Positions 1-9,399 of a stretch of 64,000 nucleotides of DNA are shown here, one piece after another (position 1 is the stretch's first letter; each line of letters begins with the position of its first letter). The position numbers and the translations under genes are program-made. The notes under the pieces are model-generated. The model saw only the letters and a list, made by a program, of their open reading frames with translations. It ran no database searches and was not told the origin of the DNA. The DNA is from Shewanella canadensis (GTDB taxonomy: Bacteria > Pseudomonadota > Gammaproteobacteria > Enterobacterales > Shewanellaceae). The DNA lies in assembly GCF_003966225.1 (NCBI RefSeq), contig NZ_RXNU01000003.1:310001-374000 (forward strand). Direction: 5' to 3'.

Positions 1-920
1 CGTGCAGAGTTGATATCGATTGAGGTCAGGGCTTCAGTGGGATCGATAACAATCGAGCCACCGGAAGGAAGACGAACTTCACGCTGGAAGGCCGATTCGA
101 TTTGTGTTTCGATCTGGAAATGAGTGAATAGTGGCACTTCAGCGTCATATTGCTTAATGCGATCGACAAAGTCTGGACGTACCAAAGCAACATGCTGTTT
201 GGCATCTTCAAAAATACGTGGGTGGTCGATAAGTACTTCACCAACATCACGACGAAGGTAGTCACGAATCGCACGTACGATGACGTTACTTTCTTGATGG
301 ATCAGGAAAGGGGCCGGACGGCCTTCAGACGCTTCTTTAATCGCAGTCCAATGATGCTCGAGTACTTTTAGGTCCCATTTAAGTTCGGTTGAATCTTTAC
401 CTACACCGGCAGTACGGACAATCAAACCCATACCTTGAGGTACTTCAAGTTCAGACATAGCCGTTTTAAGTTCGGTACGCTCATCACCTTCGATTCGACG
501 GGAAATACCACCGGCACGAGGGTTATTTGGCATAAGAACCAGATAAGAACCCGCCAAGCTGATAAAGGTAGTTAACGCGGCACCTTTGTTGCCTCGCTCT
601 TCTTTATCAATCTGGACAATAACCTCTTGACCCTCTTTAATCACCTCTTTGATATTGGGGCGACCTTGGAATGAGTATCCTTTTGGAAAGTATTCTCTGG
701 CAATCTCTTTTAATGGGAGGAAACCGTGACGATCGGCACCATAGTCAACGAAAGCAGCTTCGAGAGAGGGCTCTACGCGGGTGATTTTACCCTTGTAAAT
801 GTTCGCTTTTTTCTGTTCGTGACCAGGACTTTCAATATCTAGATCGTATAGTTGTTGCCCATCAACAAGGGCAACGCGCAACTCTTCAGATTGAGTTGCA
901 TTAATTAACATCCGTTTCAT
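1..920 (-). CDS. rne: Ribonuclease E, N-terminal part (cut by window edge)
   Basis: Encodes the N-terminal catalytic half of RNase E, the endoribonuclease that starts mRNA decay and processes rRNA and tRNA. The ATG at 918-920 begins [10 protein letters not shown], the usual RNase E start, followed by the S1 RNA-binding region. The last residues before the window edge read [19 protein letters not shown], the family's metal-binding catalytic segment containing the first catalytic Asp. About 306 of roughly 1000 or more residues are present; the rest lies outside the window. It is transcribed away from rluC, as in enterobacteria. Identification is from motif recall and is very secure; nothing can be said about the missing scaffold half. 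Confidence 0.96.
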   Translation of the reverse strand, partial: MKRMLINATQSEELRVALVDGQQLYDLDIESPGHEQKKANIYKGKITRVEPSLEAAFVDYGADRHGFLPLKEIAREYFPKGYSFQGRPNIKEVIKEGQEVIVQIDKEERGNKGAALTTFISLAGSYLVLMPNNPRAGGISRRIEGDERTELKTAMSELEVPQGMGLIVRTAGVGKDSTELKWDLKVLEHHWTAIKEASEGRPAPFLIHQESNVIVRAIRDYLRRDVGEVLIDHPRIFEDAKQHVALVRPDFVDRIKQYDAEVPLFTHFQIETQIESAFQREVRLPSGGSIVIDPTEALTSIDINSA

Positions 921-1510
921 TATGACGTAATTCTTCTAAAATAAGGTCATCAAACGATTTTTTCGGTGCATTACGGGCCTAGCATTATTAACAAGACCTC
1001 ACGGTCGGTGTCTAGGCAAGGTGCGCATTTCTGTAAGACGCATTCGCTGCGTGTCGCATCCATTTATGGCTTATTTTTTAATATTTACAAAAACAAGGAA
1101 TTCGTTTTAAACGTCAACCAACCCCATAAATTATTCAGTACTTTCCGGTAATGCCAAAATCGAATTAGTGTGCGTCTGATGATAAGTTAAAATTAAACTT
1201 CGAATTTTGGGTGCGTTTTTTAGAGAAACCACCTTGTAATGTGGCTTTTCCTATTTGTTTAGTCGTTAAAACTCATTTTCGGTTTTAGATTAATAAAACG
1301 ACTTGCAAATCAATCATTTGCGACAAATGGAAAAGGTTTTTAGTCTCTACTTCTTGCACTAGTGATGGGGGATTTATGAACACTTTATTCACTGATTATC
1401 CCCAACCGCCGATGAAATATAGCAATAATCAATTAAATCAGCAAATGGAAAGACACAATATTCTTGTAACTTGATGTACAATACGCTTCCTGATGTACAA
1501 AAGGCGCGCC
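921..1510. promoter_or_regulatory. Divergent rne/rluC intergenic region with structured rne leader
   Basis: This 590-bp stretch lacks a convincing gene. On the rne side (minus strand) several inverted repeats fit a long structured 5' leader. A 6-bp outer stem (977-982 with 1012-1017) encloses a GACC/GGTC hairpin (995-998 with 1003-1006), and a further stem ACGCA/TGCGT lies just upstream in the transcript near 1038-1052. In E. coli the rne 5' UTR is long and is the target of RNase E autoregulation; equivalence here is inference. On the rluC side the word GATGTACA occurs twice within about 27 bp upstream of the rluC start. The promoters themselves were not resolved with confidence. Confidence 0.5.
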
Positions 1511-2470
1511 ATGAATACCGAAGCACCCAAACTTAAAGTTCAGCTGGTCACAATCGACGAAGATAATGTTGGACAACGTATAGACAATTTCCTACTGACA
1601 AAACTAAAAGGTGTGCCTAGAAGTATGATCTATCGGATCGTGCGTAAAGGCGAGGTCAGGGTTAATAAAAAACGAATTAAACCAGAATATAAGTTACTCG
1701 ATGGCGATATCGTTCGGGTGCCGCCTGTTCGCATGGCAGATAAAGACGAGCGTCCTGGACCTTCGGCAAATCTGACCAAAGTGTCTCAATTAGAAGAGCG
1801 TATTCTATTTGAAGATAAACACCTCATTGTCTTGAATAAGCCTGCAGGGCTTGCCGTTCACGGTGGCAGCGGTATCGATTTCGGCATTATCGAAGCCATG
1901 CGTTCGCTTCGGCCTACTCAGAAGTTCCTGGAGCTTGCACATCGCTTAGACAAAGACACCTCTGGCGTATTGCTTATCGCAAAGAAGCGTAGCGCACTGC
2001 GACATCTTCACGACCAACTTCGTTTTAAGAAGATGCAAAAAGATTATCAGGCTCTGGTTAAAGGGACTTGGCAAGCTCGTGATAAGGCCATTAAAGCGCC
2101 TTTACTTAAATTAACTCTCAAATCCGGTGAGCGTATAGTACGCGTTAATCAAGAGGGAAAAGAGTGTGAGACCCGTTTTAAGATTATTCAGCGCTATCAA
2201 GGCTCAACCCTCGTTCAGGCTAGCCCTGTGACGGGGAGAACTCATCAAATTCGTGTTCACTGCCAGTATACCGGTCATCCAATCGCTTGCGATGAAAAAT
2301 ACAGTGAGCAAAAGTATGATGACAGCATAAGAGCGCTGGGGCTTAATCGCTTGTTTCTGCATGCCGCTCAGCTTAGGTTTACTCACCCGGGAACCGAAGA
2401 GGTGATGATAGTCAAAGCGCCTTTAGATCCAGTTCTTATTAAAACATTAGAGAAATTGGTCAAAGTATGA
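1511..2470 (+). CDS. rluC: 23S rRNA pseudouridine synthase RluC
   Basis: Pseudouridylates 23S rRNA (positions 955/2504/2580 in E. coli). An N-terminal S4 RNA-binding domain covers residues 12-70 (GQRIDNFLLTKLKGVPRSMIYR), followed by the catalytic domain with HRLDKDTSGVLL, where Asp about 147 is the catalytic residue, and later GRTHQIRVH. The start at 1511 (MNTEAPK) is preferred over the in-frame ATG at 1493 because AAGG lies 6 bases upstream of it and the family starts there. Length (319 residues) matches E. coli RluC. Its stop overlaps the next gene by ATGA, so the two are probably translationally coupled. Confidence 0.96.
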   Translation: MNTEAPKLKVQLVTIDEDNVGQRIDNFLLTKLKGVPRSMIYRIVRKGEVRVNKKRIKPEYKLLDGDIVRVPPVRMADKDERPGPSANLTKVSQLEERILFEDKHLIVLNKPAGLAVHGGSGIDFGIIEAMRSLRPTQKFLELAHRLDKDTSGVLLIAKKRSALRHLHDQLRFKKMQKDYQALVKGTWQARDKAIKAPLLKLTLKSGERIVRVNQEGKECETRFKIIQRYQGSTLVQASPVTGRTHQIRVHCQYTGHPIACDEKYSEQKYDDSIRALGLNRLFLHAAQLRFTHPGTEEVMIVKAPLDPVLIKTLEKLVKV

Positions 2471-3117
2471 AGCAATATGAGTTGGTGATATTTGACTGGG
2501 ATGGAACCTTAATGGATTCTATCGGTAAAATTGTGGATTGTATGCAACAGACGGCGCTGACACTGAATGTCTCTATGCCTTCAGAGCAAGCCGTCCGCGA
2601 TATCATCGGCTTATCTATGAGTGAGGCGCTTAATGTTCTTCATCCCGATGGGAGTTCGGATTTCCATGGTGAGATGATTGAAGTTTATCGCCAGCAGTAT
2701 CTCAAGCTCAATACGACACCTAGCCCGCTATTCGATGGTGTCGAATCACTGCTAACTCAGCTTAACCAAATTGGCTACCAGATTGCCGTTGCAACAGGTA
2801 AAGCGAGAGCCGGTTTGAATCGGGTCTTGGGGGAGACGGGTTTGGACTCTCATTTCATTGCCAGCAGAACTGCCGATGAGGCGCAGAGTAAACCTAACCC
2901 TGAGATGATTTTACAGTTGCTCCATGAACTGAATGTAGCGCCGGGAAAGGCCGTCATGATTGGTGACTCAGTACACGACCTTAATATGGCCAACAATGCC
3001 GGTATCGATGCCATTGGGGTTGATTATGGTGCTCACGGCATAGAACAGCTGCAACAAGCGAACCCTAAGGTGATAATAAGCTCACCGTTAGAATTACTTC
3101 AGCATCTGGGACATTGA
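2467..3117 (+). CDS. HAD-superfamily phosphatase (Gph-like, subfamily IA)
   Basis: A 216-residue haloacid dehalogenase-type hydrolase. Motif I is FDWDGTLMDS (nucleophile Asp10, acid/base Asp12), motif II is in VATGKARAGL, the motif III Lys is in QSKPNPEM, and motif IV is MIGDSVHDLNMANNAG. A helical cap lies at about residues 15-80. It resembles phosphoglycolate phosphatase and other small phosphomonoesterases, but the substrate cannot be read from sequence. It starts inside the rluC stop codon (ATGA), so it is the second gene of that operon. In Shewanella a HAD gene commonly follows rluC. Confidence 0.88.
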   Translation: MKQYELVIFDWDGTLMDSIGKIVDCMQQTALTLNVSMPSEQAVRDIIGLSMSEALNVLHPDGSSDFHGEMIEVYRQQYLKLNTTPSPLFDGVESLLTQLNQIGYQIAVATGKARAGLNRVLGETGLDSHFIASRTADEAQSKPNPEMILQLLHELNVAPGKAVMIGDSVHDLNMANNAGIDAIGVDYGAHGIEQLQQANPKVIISSPLELLQHLGH

Positions 3118-3230
3118 ATCTGAGGAAGAGAGTTTAATTTATTTTGAATATCTCTTTCTACCCTTTCTTTTTGGCTGGAAGAGTTTATTAGTAACATCAT
3201 TCTCGACCGATATAGAACGCTCCCTCCTGC

Positions 3231-4625
3231 TCACCCTAAGTCCGAATCAAGTTGCAGATTTTCAAAACCACATTTGGCTTTTTTCGAGTTATACATCTCT
3301 TTGTCAGCCTTACAGATGATTGCCGATAGATCGCTATCGTCATCATCTGCAATATAACTGCCGATACTGGCGCTAACTGGCAAGTGTTGCCCGTTTACTT
3401 CAATATTCATCCTTAGCTGGGTTAAAAGTCGTTCGCTAAGTGCCTCTAGCTCTGCTTGATAGCTGGATTGTGGCAGACCGTAGGTAAAACTTGCTAATAC
3501 AACAAATTCATCGCCTCCTATTCGAGAAATAAGCTCATTGGAGCCTGCGCAATCTTGAATGCGAGTGGCAACGTCTACGAGCACTTTGTCTCCCTGATGG
3601 TGTCCGAATCTGTCGTTGATCTGCTTAAATCCATCCAAGTCAATATACATAACGGCTAACTGCAGTTGGCCCGCCTTCTGGGCGTTAATTTTGTGTTGGA
3701 TCTCTTCGAATAACGCCCGTCTATTGGCTAATCCGGTGAGTGGGTCATGATTGGCAAAGTGCTCAATCTCTACTTTAGCAGCGTGGATCTCACTAATATC
3801 ATGGGCAGAGACAATGACTCCTATTAGATTGCCACTCTCACTGTAGTAGGGGTTATGGTGAACATTGAGATATATGGGGGCATTTTGGTTAGGCGGGTGG
3901 ATCCAAGTTTGTGTATTAATGGTTTCACCCGCTAATGAGCGATCCAGCAGAGGTTTTAAATGTTGACTAAATACTTCCTCTCCATGGATCTCTTCAACTG
4001 TTTTTCCTACAAACTCCTGCACGGCGCGACCAAACATGGTCTCGTAGCCCTTTGAGACAACGTGATAGCGGTAGTTAATATCGACAAATGACATAAATTG
4101 CTCTGAAACGGCGATCATCTGTTTATGTAAGGCAAGTTCACGGGAGATGAGCAGCCTTTTATACTCAACCCCGATCCTCTGTGCCAGCAGTCTGAAAAAC
4201 TCCCGGGATTTGATTGAGTCTGCCTGAGGCTCTGTGTCCATGACTAATATGTGGCCTATGGGAGTGCCATCGTCAGCCAATATCAGCTCAGCCTGATAAC
4301 TATTAGCCCCTAAATCTTTAATTAATTTAAAATTCGGAAATAGCGACTGAAGATCTTTGGGGTAAAGAATATGAGTATCGGGATATCTGAGTTGGTAAAT
4401 TGTTTCGCAAGGAGAGCCTTTAAGGTTGAACTCAAAGCCGGGAATACTGTGTTTCAGATCGCAAAAGGCAACAACTTCAGCCATACCTCTGTTCTGTGAG
4501 GGTCTTCCAAACGCAGCCCACCGACACTGTGTCACCAGTGCGAGTGCCTTTAAGGCTCGTTGGAAAAACCGCTCATCGGTACAAGGAGCTGCGAGTAGCG
4601 CTAATGCTTCTTCTATATCTGTCAT
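3231..4625 (-). CDS. GAF-PAS-GGDEF diguanylate cyclase
   Basis: A 464-residue cytosolic sensor. The N-terminal ~155 residues look like a GAF domain, a PAS domain follows at about 165-285 (FMSFVDINYRYHVVSKGYETMFGR), and the C-terminal GGDEF domain begins NHDPLTGLANRRALF. The active-site signature is an intact GGDEF (RIGGDEFVVLA), so cyclic-di-GMP synthesis is expected. The residues five positions upstream are not RxxD, so the product-inhibition I-site appears absent. No transmembrane segment or signal peptide is seen. The ATG at 4623-4625 is chosen over the TTG one codon upstream. It stands alone, convergent with the rluC operon. The ligand is unknown. Confidence 0.9.
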   Translation of the reverse strand: MTDIEEALALLAAPCTDERFFQRALKALALVTQCRWAAFGRPSQNRGMAEVVAFCDLKHSIPGFEFNLKGSPCETIYQLRYPDTHILYPKDLQSLFPNFKLIKDLGANSYQAELILADDGTPIGHILVMDTEPQADSIKSREFFRLLAQRIGVEYKRLLISRELALHKQMIAVSEQFMSFVDINYRYHVVSKGYETMFGRAVQEFVGKTVEEIHGEEVFSQHLKPLLDRSLAGETINTQTWIHPPNQNAPIYLNVHHNPYYSESGNLIGVIVSAHDISEIHAAKVEIEHFANHDPLTGLANRRALFEEIQHKINAQKAGQLQLAVMYIDLDGFKQINDRFGHHQGDKVLVDVATRIQDCAGSNELISRIGGDEFVVLASFTYGLPQSSYQAELEALSERLLTQLRMNIEVNGQHLPVSASIGSYIADDDDSDLSAIICKADKEMYNSKKAKCGFENLQLDSDLG

Positions 4626-4751
4626 CAACCATTTCCATTGAGCAGTCCTCTGCTCGAATAACTATATTGTAGTGGCTATGGTAAGATTATTCCTTGTTTG
4701 ACTTTGCCGATATGAATGAGCCTGTAAAGGCCCTAATTTAGCCTACCGTGG

Positions 4752-5345
4752 CTATTCATGATGGTCCAAGACCGCATAACCTTGACGAGAAAGCATATCG
4801 ATGAGCGTTATCAAGGGGAGTCCGATTAACGTATTGGGATCTTTCCCCTCTAATTGATTAAACAAGGCAATGCCTAAGCCTTCGCTTTTAAAGCTACCGG
4901 CGCAAAAGTATGGCTGCTCTTTTTTCAGATAGTATTCAATTTGTGCTGTGGTTAACGCTCTAAAGTGAACCCGAAATGTTTCGCAGTGGGCTTCGCACTC
5001 ACCGGTGGTGATATTGTGAAGTGCAATACCCGTATAGAAGGTGATCACTTGATCCGATGCTGCAGTTAACTGAGATACCGCGGCCTCATGATTTATCGGT
5101 TTGCCGACAATCTTGCCATTGATCACGGCAACCTGATCGGAGCCAATCACAAGTCCTTGTGTAAACAAGTCTGCACCGGCGCGGGCTTTATCTTTAGCTA
5201 ATCGAACAACATGTGCTTCCGGCGTCTCTTGTTTGAGCGGAGTTTCATCAATATCCGGTGAGCAAGTACAAAAAGGAATGCCTAGCTTAGAGAGTATCTC
5301 TTTTCGATATGATGATGTTGAAGCTAAAATAATCTGAGATGGCAT
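4752..5345 (-). CDS. yceF: Maf-family nucleotide pyrophosphatase (YceF type)
   Basis: A 197-residue Maf/HAM1-like house-cleaning enzyme. YceF-type Maf proteins hydrolyse m7GTP and related modified nucleotides to the monophosphate. Visible signatures are ILASTSSYRKEIL at the N-terminus, PDIDETP, VIGSDQVA and GKP, all family-conserved. It lies divergent to yceD-rpmF-plsX, exactly the E. coli yceF arrangement, which together with the sequence separates it from the YhdE-type Maf. The start ATG at 5343-5345 has AGGA about 10 bases upstream. Confidence 0.93.
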   Translation of the reverse strand: MPSQIILASTSSYRKEILSKLGIPFCTCSPDIDETPLKQETPEAHVVRLAKDKARAGADLFTQGLVIGSDQVAVINGKIVGKPINHEAAVSQLTAASDQVITFYTGIALHNITTGECEAHCETFRVHFRALTTAQIEYYLKKEQPYFCAGSFKSEGLGIALFNQLEGKDPNTLIGLPLITLIDMLSRQGYAVLDHHE

Positions 5346-5644
5346 AAATAATGTGTTCCTGAAGATAAGAGTTGGTATTGTCCGAGAGGTGATTTTTTCA
5401 CAATAAGCTAAGATTTAGTACCGGGCAGATCTGATTCGACTGGAAGTTTAGCTTTGTTTCATGTCGAACATCACTCTCTTTTGATATTTCTACGGCTTAA
5501 TGTGCACAACCGCTTCTATTTTAAGCATGGGCTACTTGAGTAAATCTGGCCGCTTGGGTAAAATCTGCAATCCATCAATTTTTGTTTTTAGGGTCAGAAT
5601 GTGTGGTTGATTTAGCTTCTTATTTAAAGAAGGTGAATTTTCCT
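5346..5644. other. Divergent yceF/yceD spacer
   Basis: Spacer between yceF and the lipid operon promoter. Apart from a CTTCTT/AAAGAAG hairpin around 5619-5636 and AT-rich stretches, no gene, repeat or RNA is evident. Confidence 0.4.
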
Positions 5645-5673
5645 TTGACTCTGAGGATTTCAAACTATAATAT
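5645..5673 (+). promoter_or_regulatory. Promoter of the yceD-rpmF-plsX-fab operon
   Basis: A -35 box TTGACT (5645-5650) is followed by TATAAT at 5666-5671 (15-bp spacing) or TAATAT at 5668-5673 (17-bp spacing). Both place transcription start around 5678-5682, directly at the yceD ATG (5683), implying a leaderless or nearly leaderless transcript. No Shine-Dalgarno sequence precedes yceD, which agrees with that reading. Sequence-only prediction. Confidence 0.6.
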
Positions 5674-5682
5674 GCGCGCCTT

Positions 5683-6207
5683 ATGCAAACAGTAAAGATA
5701 CCGGTTTCAATTGATCCAATACGCGCTTCGGCGAGTCAGCTTTCTTATGAAGGTGTGATTCCGCATAAGCAATTAAAACGATTAAATGAGTTAAGTGCCG
5801 GCGACTGTTCCGATGTGACAGTGTCGTTGGAATGTGGCGTAGATATACAGGGGATAGTCTACCTTAAAGGGAAGGCTGTGACGGAGCTCACTCTGAATTG
5901 TCAACGTTGCATGACGCTATTTACCACTGAGGTTACGGTCGACTTCAACTTTAGTCCCTGTGGGAATGAAGATGAAATCGATGAGCTCCCGGATGCGTAT
6001 GACCCTATTGAGTGTAATGAAATAGGCGAAGTTCGTCTGCATCAATTGATTGAAGATGAATTGATAGTCGCTATGCCTTTAATACCCATGCATGCTAACG
6101 AAAGTTGCAGTCAAGGTAGTCAAGACATAGTAGTAGGCGAGATCGAACCCGCTCAACAGGAGCGTCCAAATCCGTTTGCAGTGTTAGAAAAACTGAAGAG
6201 CAAGTAA
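5683..6207 (+). CDS. yceD: 23S rRNA accumulation protein YceD (DUF177)
   Basis: A 174-residue DUF177 protein needed for normal 23S rRNA accumulation in E. coli and plants. The N-terminus MQTVKIPVSIDPIRA, the CQRC pair in the centre and the C-terminus PNPFAVLEKLKSK match E. coli YceD. It is the first gene of the operon, 17 bp upstream of rpmF, the conserved arrangement. No Shine-Dalgarno sequence is seen before the ATG, and the predicted promoter abuts it. Confidence 0.93.
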   Translation: MQTVKIPVSIDPIRASASQLSYEGVIPHKQLKRLNELSAGDCSDVTVSLECGVDIQGIVYLKGKAVTELTLNCQRCMTLFTTEVTVDFNFSPCGNEDEIDELPDAYDPIECNEIGEVRLHQLIEDELIVAMPLIPMHANESCSQGSQDIVVGEIEPAQQERPNPFAVLEKLKSK

Positions 6208-6224
6208 TCTAGGAGACAGGTCAA

Positions 6225-6395
6225 ATGGCTGTACAGAAGAACAAAAAATCTCGTTCAAAGCGCGGAATGCGCCGTTCACACGATTCATTGAGCACGCCTC
6301 AATTATCAGTGGATTCAACGAGTGGTGAACTACACCTTCGTCACAACGTGACTGCGGATGGTTTCTACCGTGGTCAAAAGGTTATCAACAAGTAA
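6225..6395 (+). CDS. rpmF: 50S ribosomal protein L32
   Basis: A 56-residue ribosomal protein beginning [20 protein letters not shown] and ending GQKVINK, the bacterial L32 sequence. It is the cysteine-free form, lacking the CxxC zinc pairs of other L32 variants, so it is zinc independent. AGGAG lies 9 bases before the ATG. It sits between yceD and plsX as in most Gammaproteobacteria, linking ribosome and membrane-lipid synthesis. Confidence 0.97.
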   Translation: MAVQKNKKSRSKRGMRRSHDSLSTPQLSVDSTSGELHLRHNVTADGFYRGQKVINK

Positions 6396-6410
6396 TTTGT
6401 TGCTACCTTT

Positions 6411-7439
6411 ATGACTAATCTGACGCTTGCGTTAGATGCGATGGGGGGCGATTATGGTCCCCGCATCACAGTGCCTGCAGCCTTGCAGGCACTTCGTTTA
6501 TATTCCTTTCTAAATTTTTATCTTGTTGGTAATAAGACAGACATTGAGAAATACCTTTCTCAGGTTGAGTCTGATGTTCTTCGACGCATTGAAATCATTC
6601 ATACGACAGAAGTTGTCACCATGTCTGACCGTCCCGCACATGCGCTCAGAAACAGAAAACAAAGCTCTATGAGGCTGGCAATTGAGTTAGTCAGAGATGG
6701 CAAAGCCCAAGCCTGTTTAAGTGCCGGTAATACTGGTGCGCTGATGGCTATGTCAAAAGTGCTTCTTAAAACGCTTCCTGGTATTGACAGGCCTGCGCTT
6801 GTGAGTTGTCTACCCGCTGTTAATAAAACCCCGGTTTACCTTCTCGACTTAGGTGCCAATGTCTCTTGTTGTTCTGAAACACTCTTTCAGTTTGCCGTTA
6901 TGGGTTCTGTGTTATGTGAGGCTGTTGATAAGAACCGTTCGCCCAAGGTCGCTCTGCTTAATGTCGGCATTGAAGAGATTAAGGGAAATGACCAGGTACA
7001 ACAAGCGGGTCAACTTTTACAACAAAGTCCACAGATCAATTATACTGGTTTCATTGAAGGGAACGATCTCTTTTCTGGCCGTGTCGATGTGATTGTTTGT
7101 GATGGCTTTGTAGGTAACATCACTTTAAAGACATCTGAAGGTATAGCTCGTTTATTGGTACATCAATTAGAAAAAGGCCTTACCAAAGGTTTTTTTGTAC
7201 GGTTAATGGCCAAAATGATCGCTCCCCGTATAAATTCTGTCCTGAATCAGATGAACCCCGACCACTACAACGGCGCAAGTTTGATAGGATTGCGCGGAAT
7301 TGTAGTAAAAAGTCATGGAAGTGCCGATGAATCTGCTTATTTACAAGCAATTAGTCTAGCTGTTACAGAGGCACAACGTCGACTCCCTCAGATGATTGAA
7401 GAACGTCTCGAGTCGATTCTTTTAGACATTAATAACTGA
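6411..7439 (+). CDS. plsX: Phosphate acyltransferase PlsX
   Basis: Makes acyl-phosphate from acyl-ACP for PlsY, feeding glycerophospholipid synthesis at the membrane. 342 residues, beginning [17 protein letters not shown] with conserved [11 protein letters not shown] and the [19 protein letters not shown] segment typical of PlsX. Slightly shorter than the E. coli protein (356). It follows rpmF by 15 bp and precedes fabH by 11 bp, so all are probably on one transcript. Confidence 0.96.
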   Translation: MTNLTLALDAMGGDYGPRITVPAALQALRLYSFLNFYLVGNKTDIEKYLSQVESDVLRRIEIIHTTEVVTMSDRPAHALRNRKQSSMRLAIELVRDGKAQACLSAGNTGALMAMSKVLLKTLPGIDRPALVSCLPAVNKTPVYLLDLGANVSCCSETLFQFAVMGSVLCEAVDKNRSPKVALLNVGIEEIKGNDQVQQAGQLLQQSPQINYTGFIEGNDLFSGRVDVIVCDGFVGNITLKTSEGIARLLVHQLEKGLTKGFFVRLMAKMIAPRINSVLNQMNPDHYNGASLIGLRGIVVKSHGSADESAYLQAISLAVTEAQRRLPQMIEERLESILLDINN

Positions 7440-7450
7440 TATCTCCTTAT

Positions 7451-8410
7451 ATGCATACAAAAATTCTTGGAACTGGTAGCTATCTACCAGCGCAAGTGCG
7501 TAGCAATCAAGATCTGGAACAGATGGTTGAAACCACTGATCAGTGGATTGTTGAACGTACAGGTATTTCAGAGCGCAGAATTGCTGCCGCCGATGAGTCC
7601 GTTTCTACTATGGGCTATGAAGCTGCGGTAAAAGCACTCGAGATGGCAGGTGTCGATGCCAATGAACTCGATATGATCGTGTGTGGCACGACGAGCGCCA
7701 GTAATGCGTTTCCGGCGGCGGCTTGTGAAATTCAGGCAAAGCTTGGTGTTCATACCATTCCTGCGTTTGATATCGCAGCGGCCTGCTCTGGCTTTGTTTA
7801 TGCGCTTTCGGTCGCCGACCAATTCGTTAAATCGGGTGCCGCTAAAAAGGTATTAGTGATCGGTGCAGATGTGTTATCCCGACTATGTGCGCCTGAAGAT
7901 CGCAGTACCATTATCCTGTTTGGTGATGGTGCCGGTGCTGCAGTCGTTGGTGCTTCGAGTGAACCTGGTATCTTGTCTACACATATCTTTGCCGATGGCA
8001 GGCAGGCTGATCTGCTGAAATGTTCTTTTCCTCCTCGAACGGGTGAAGCCACAGAGGCGGTCGGTTACATGACAATGAAAGGCAATGACGTTTTTAAAGT
8101 TGCCGTGACTCAACTGTCACAGGTTGTCACAGATACATTACGAATCAATCAGATCGATAAATCTGAAATTGATTGGCTGGTTCCGCATCAAGCCAACTTC
8201 CGAATTATTAAGGCTACGGCTAAGAAGCTCAACATGAGCCTAGATAAGGTTGTTTTAACCTTAGCTAAACACGGTAATACCTCTGCGGCTTCGGTACCCA
8301 TCGCTTTGGATGAGGCTGTCAGGGATGGCCGAATTCAGCGTGGCCAGCTGATCATGCTCGAGGCTTTCGGTGCCGGGTTTGCGTGGGGAAGTGCACTCAT
8401 TCGTTTTTAA
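7451..8410 (+). CDS. fabH: 3-oxoacyl-ACP synthase III FabH
   Basis: Condenses acetyl-CoA with malonyl-ACP to start fatty acid synthesis. 319 residues with the Cys-His-Asn triad visible: Cys112 (DIAAACSGF), His246 (VPHQANFR) and Asn276 ([10 protein letters not shown]). The N-terminus [13 protein letters not shown] is typical. It lies between plsX and fabD in the canonical fab cluster. No anomaly is seen. Confidence 0.97.
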   Translation: MHTKILGTGSYLPAQVRSNQDLEQMVETTDQWIVERTGISERRIAAADESVSTMGYEAAVKALEMAGVDANELDMIVCGTTSASNAFPAAACEIQAKLGVHTIPAFDIAAACSGFVYALSVADQFVKSGAAKKVLVIGADVLSRLCAPEDRSTIILFGDGAGAAVVGASSEPGILSTHIFADGRQADLLKCSFPPRTGEATEAVGYMTMKGNDVFKVAVTQLSQVVTDTLRINQIDKSEIDWLVPHQANFRIIKATAKKLNMSLDKVVLTLAKHGNTSAASVPIALDEAVRDGRIQRGQLIMLEAFGAGFAWGSALIRF

Positions 8411-8460
8411 CTCTTGCTTAAAACAGTAAGTATTATTTTTTGAATTGTCATAGGTAATAA

Positions 8461-9390
8461 ATGATGGAAAATTTTGCTTTTATTTTTCCAGGTCAAGGTT
8501 CTCAAGCGATTGGGATGTTGGCCGACCTTGCTTCAGAGCATCAAATCGTTGTTGACACATTTTCTCAAGCGAGTGATGTATTAGGTTATGATCTGTGGGA
8601 ACTTGTTAAACAAGGTCCAGCCGAAACGCTGAATGAAACAGATAAGACTCAGCCTGCACTGCTTACCGCGAGTGTTGCCATTTGGCGAGCCTATGAAGCT
8701 AGCGGTAAGGCTATGCCTACATTGCTTGCCGGCCATAGTTTAGGTGAATATTCTGCACTTGTTTGTGCGGGTGTGATCGACTTTATCGATGCCGTCAAAC
8801 TCGTAGAGTTACGAGGTCAATTGATGCAACAAGCCGTGCCGGCGGGCAGCGGTGCGATGTTCGCAATTATCGGTTTAGATAACGAGTCTATTGCGAAGGC
8901 ATGTGAAGACGCTGCACAGGGTGAAATAGTGAGTCCTGTGAACTATAACAGTCCTGGCCAAGTGGTTATTGCCGGAAGTAAAGCGGCAGTAGAACGAGCG
9001 GCGGCCTTGTGCAAAGACAATGGTGCAAAAATGGCGGTAGCCCTTCCCGTTAGCGTACCTTCACATTGTGAACTGATGCGTCCGGCAGCAGAAAAGCTAG
9101 CGTTGGCACTAGAGGCTATCGAGTTTAAAACACCCAAAGTAAAAGTGATCAATAACGTCGATGTTGCCAGTCCTGAAACTGCGACAGAGATCAAAGATGC
9201 CTTGGTCAGACAGCTATATTGTCCTGTCAGATGGTCTGATAGTGTGACTGCTATGTCTGAAACTGGCATCACTCATCTTTATGAGGTAGGGCCGGGTAAA
9301 GTGTTAACCGGGTTGGCAAAACGAATTAATCGATCGCTTACTGCAAAAGCGGTCAACGATGCTGCATCATTCGCGGCATTGACCGAATAG
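8461..9390 (+). CDS. fabD: Malonyl-CoA:ACP transacylase FabD
   Basis: Loads malonate onto ACP. 309 residues with FPGQGSQ near the N-terminus and the nucleophile elbow AGHSLGEYSALVCAG (Ser about 93); the catalytic His is in VPSHCELM. There are two consecutive ATG codons at 8461 and 8464, and the second may be the true start. It follows fabH by 50 bp and precedes fabG by 9 bp. Confidence 0.97.
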   Translation: MMENFAFIFPGQGSQAIGMLADLASEHQIVVDTFSQASDVLGYDLWELVKQGPAETLNETDKTQPALLTASVAIWRAYEASGKAMPTLLAGHSLGEYSALVCAGVIDFIDAVKLVELRGQLMQQAVPAGSGAMFAIIGLDNESIAKACEDAAQGEIVSPVNYNSPGQVVIAGSKAAVERAAALCKDNGAKMAVALPVSVPSHCELMRPAAEKLALALEAIEFKTPKVKVINNVDVASPETATEIKDALVRQLYCPVRWSDSVTAMSETGITHLYEVGPGKVLTGLAKRINRSLTAKAVNDAASFAALTE

Positions 9391-9399
9391 GAGATATTC

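Noticed and set aside
966..1151. 61-codon ORF in the rne/rluC spacer
   Set aside because: It lies on the strand opposite the structured rne leader, has no ribosome site and no recognisable composition; explained by the leader hairpins.
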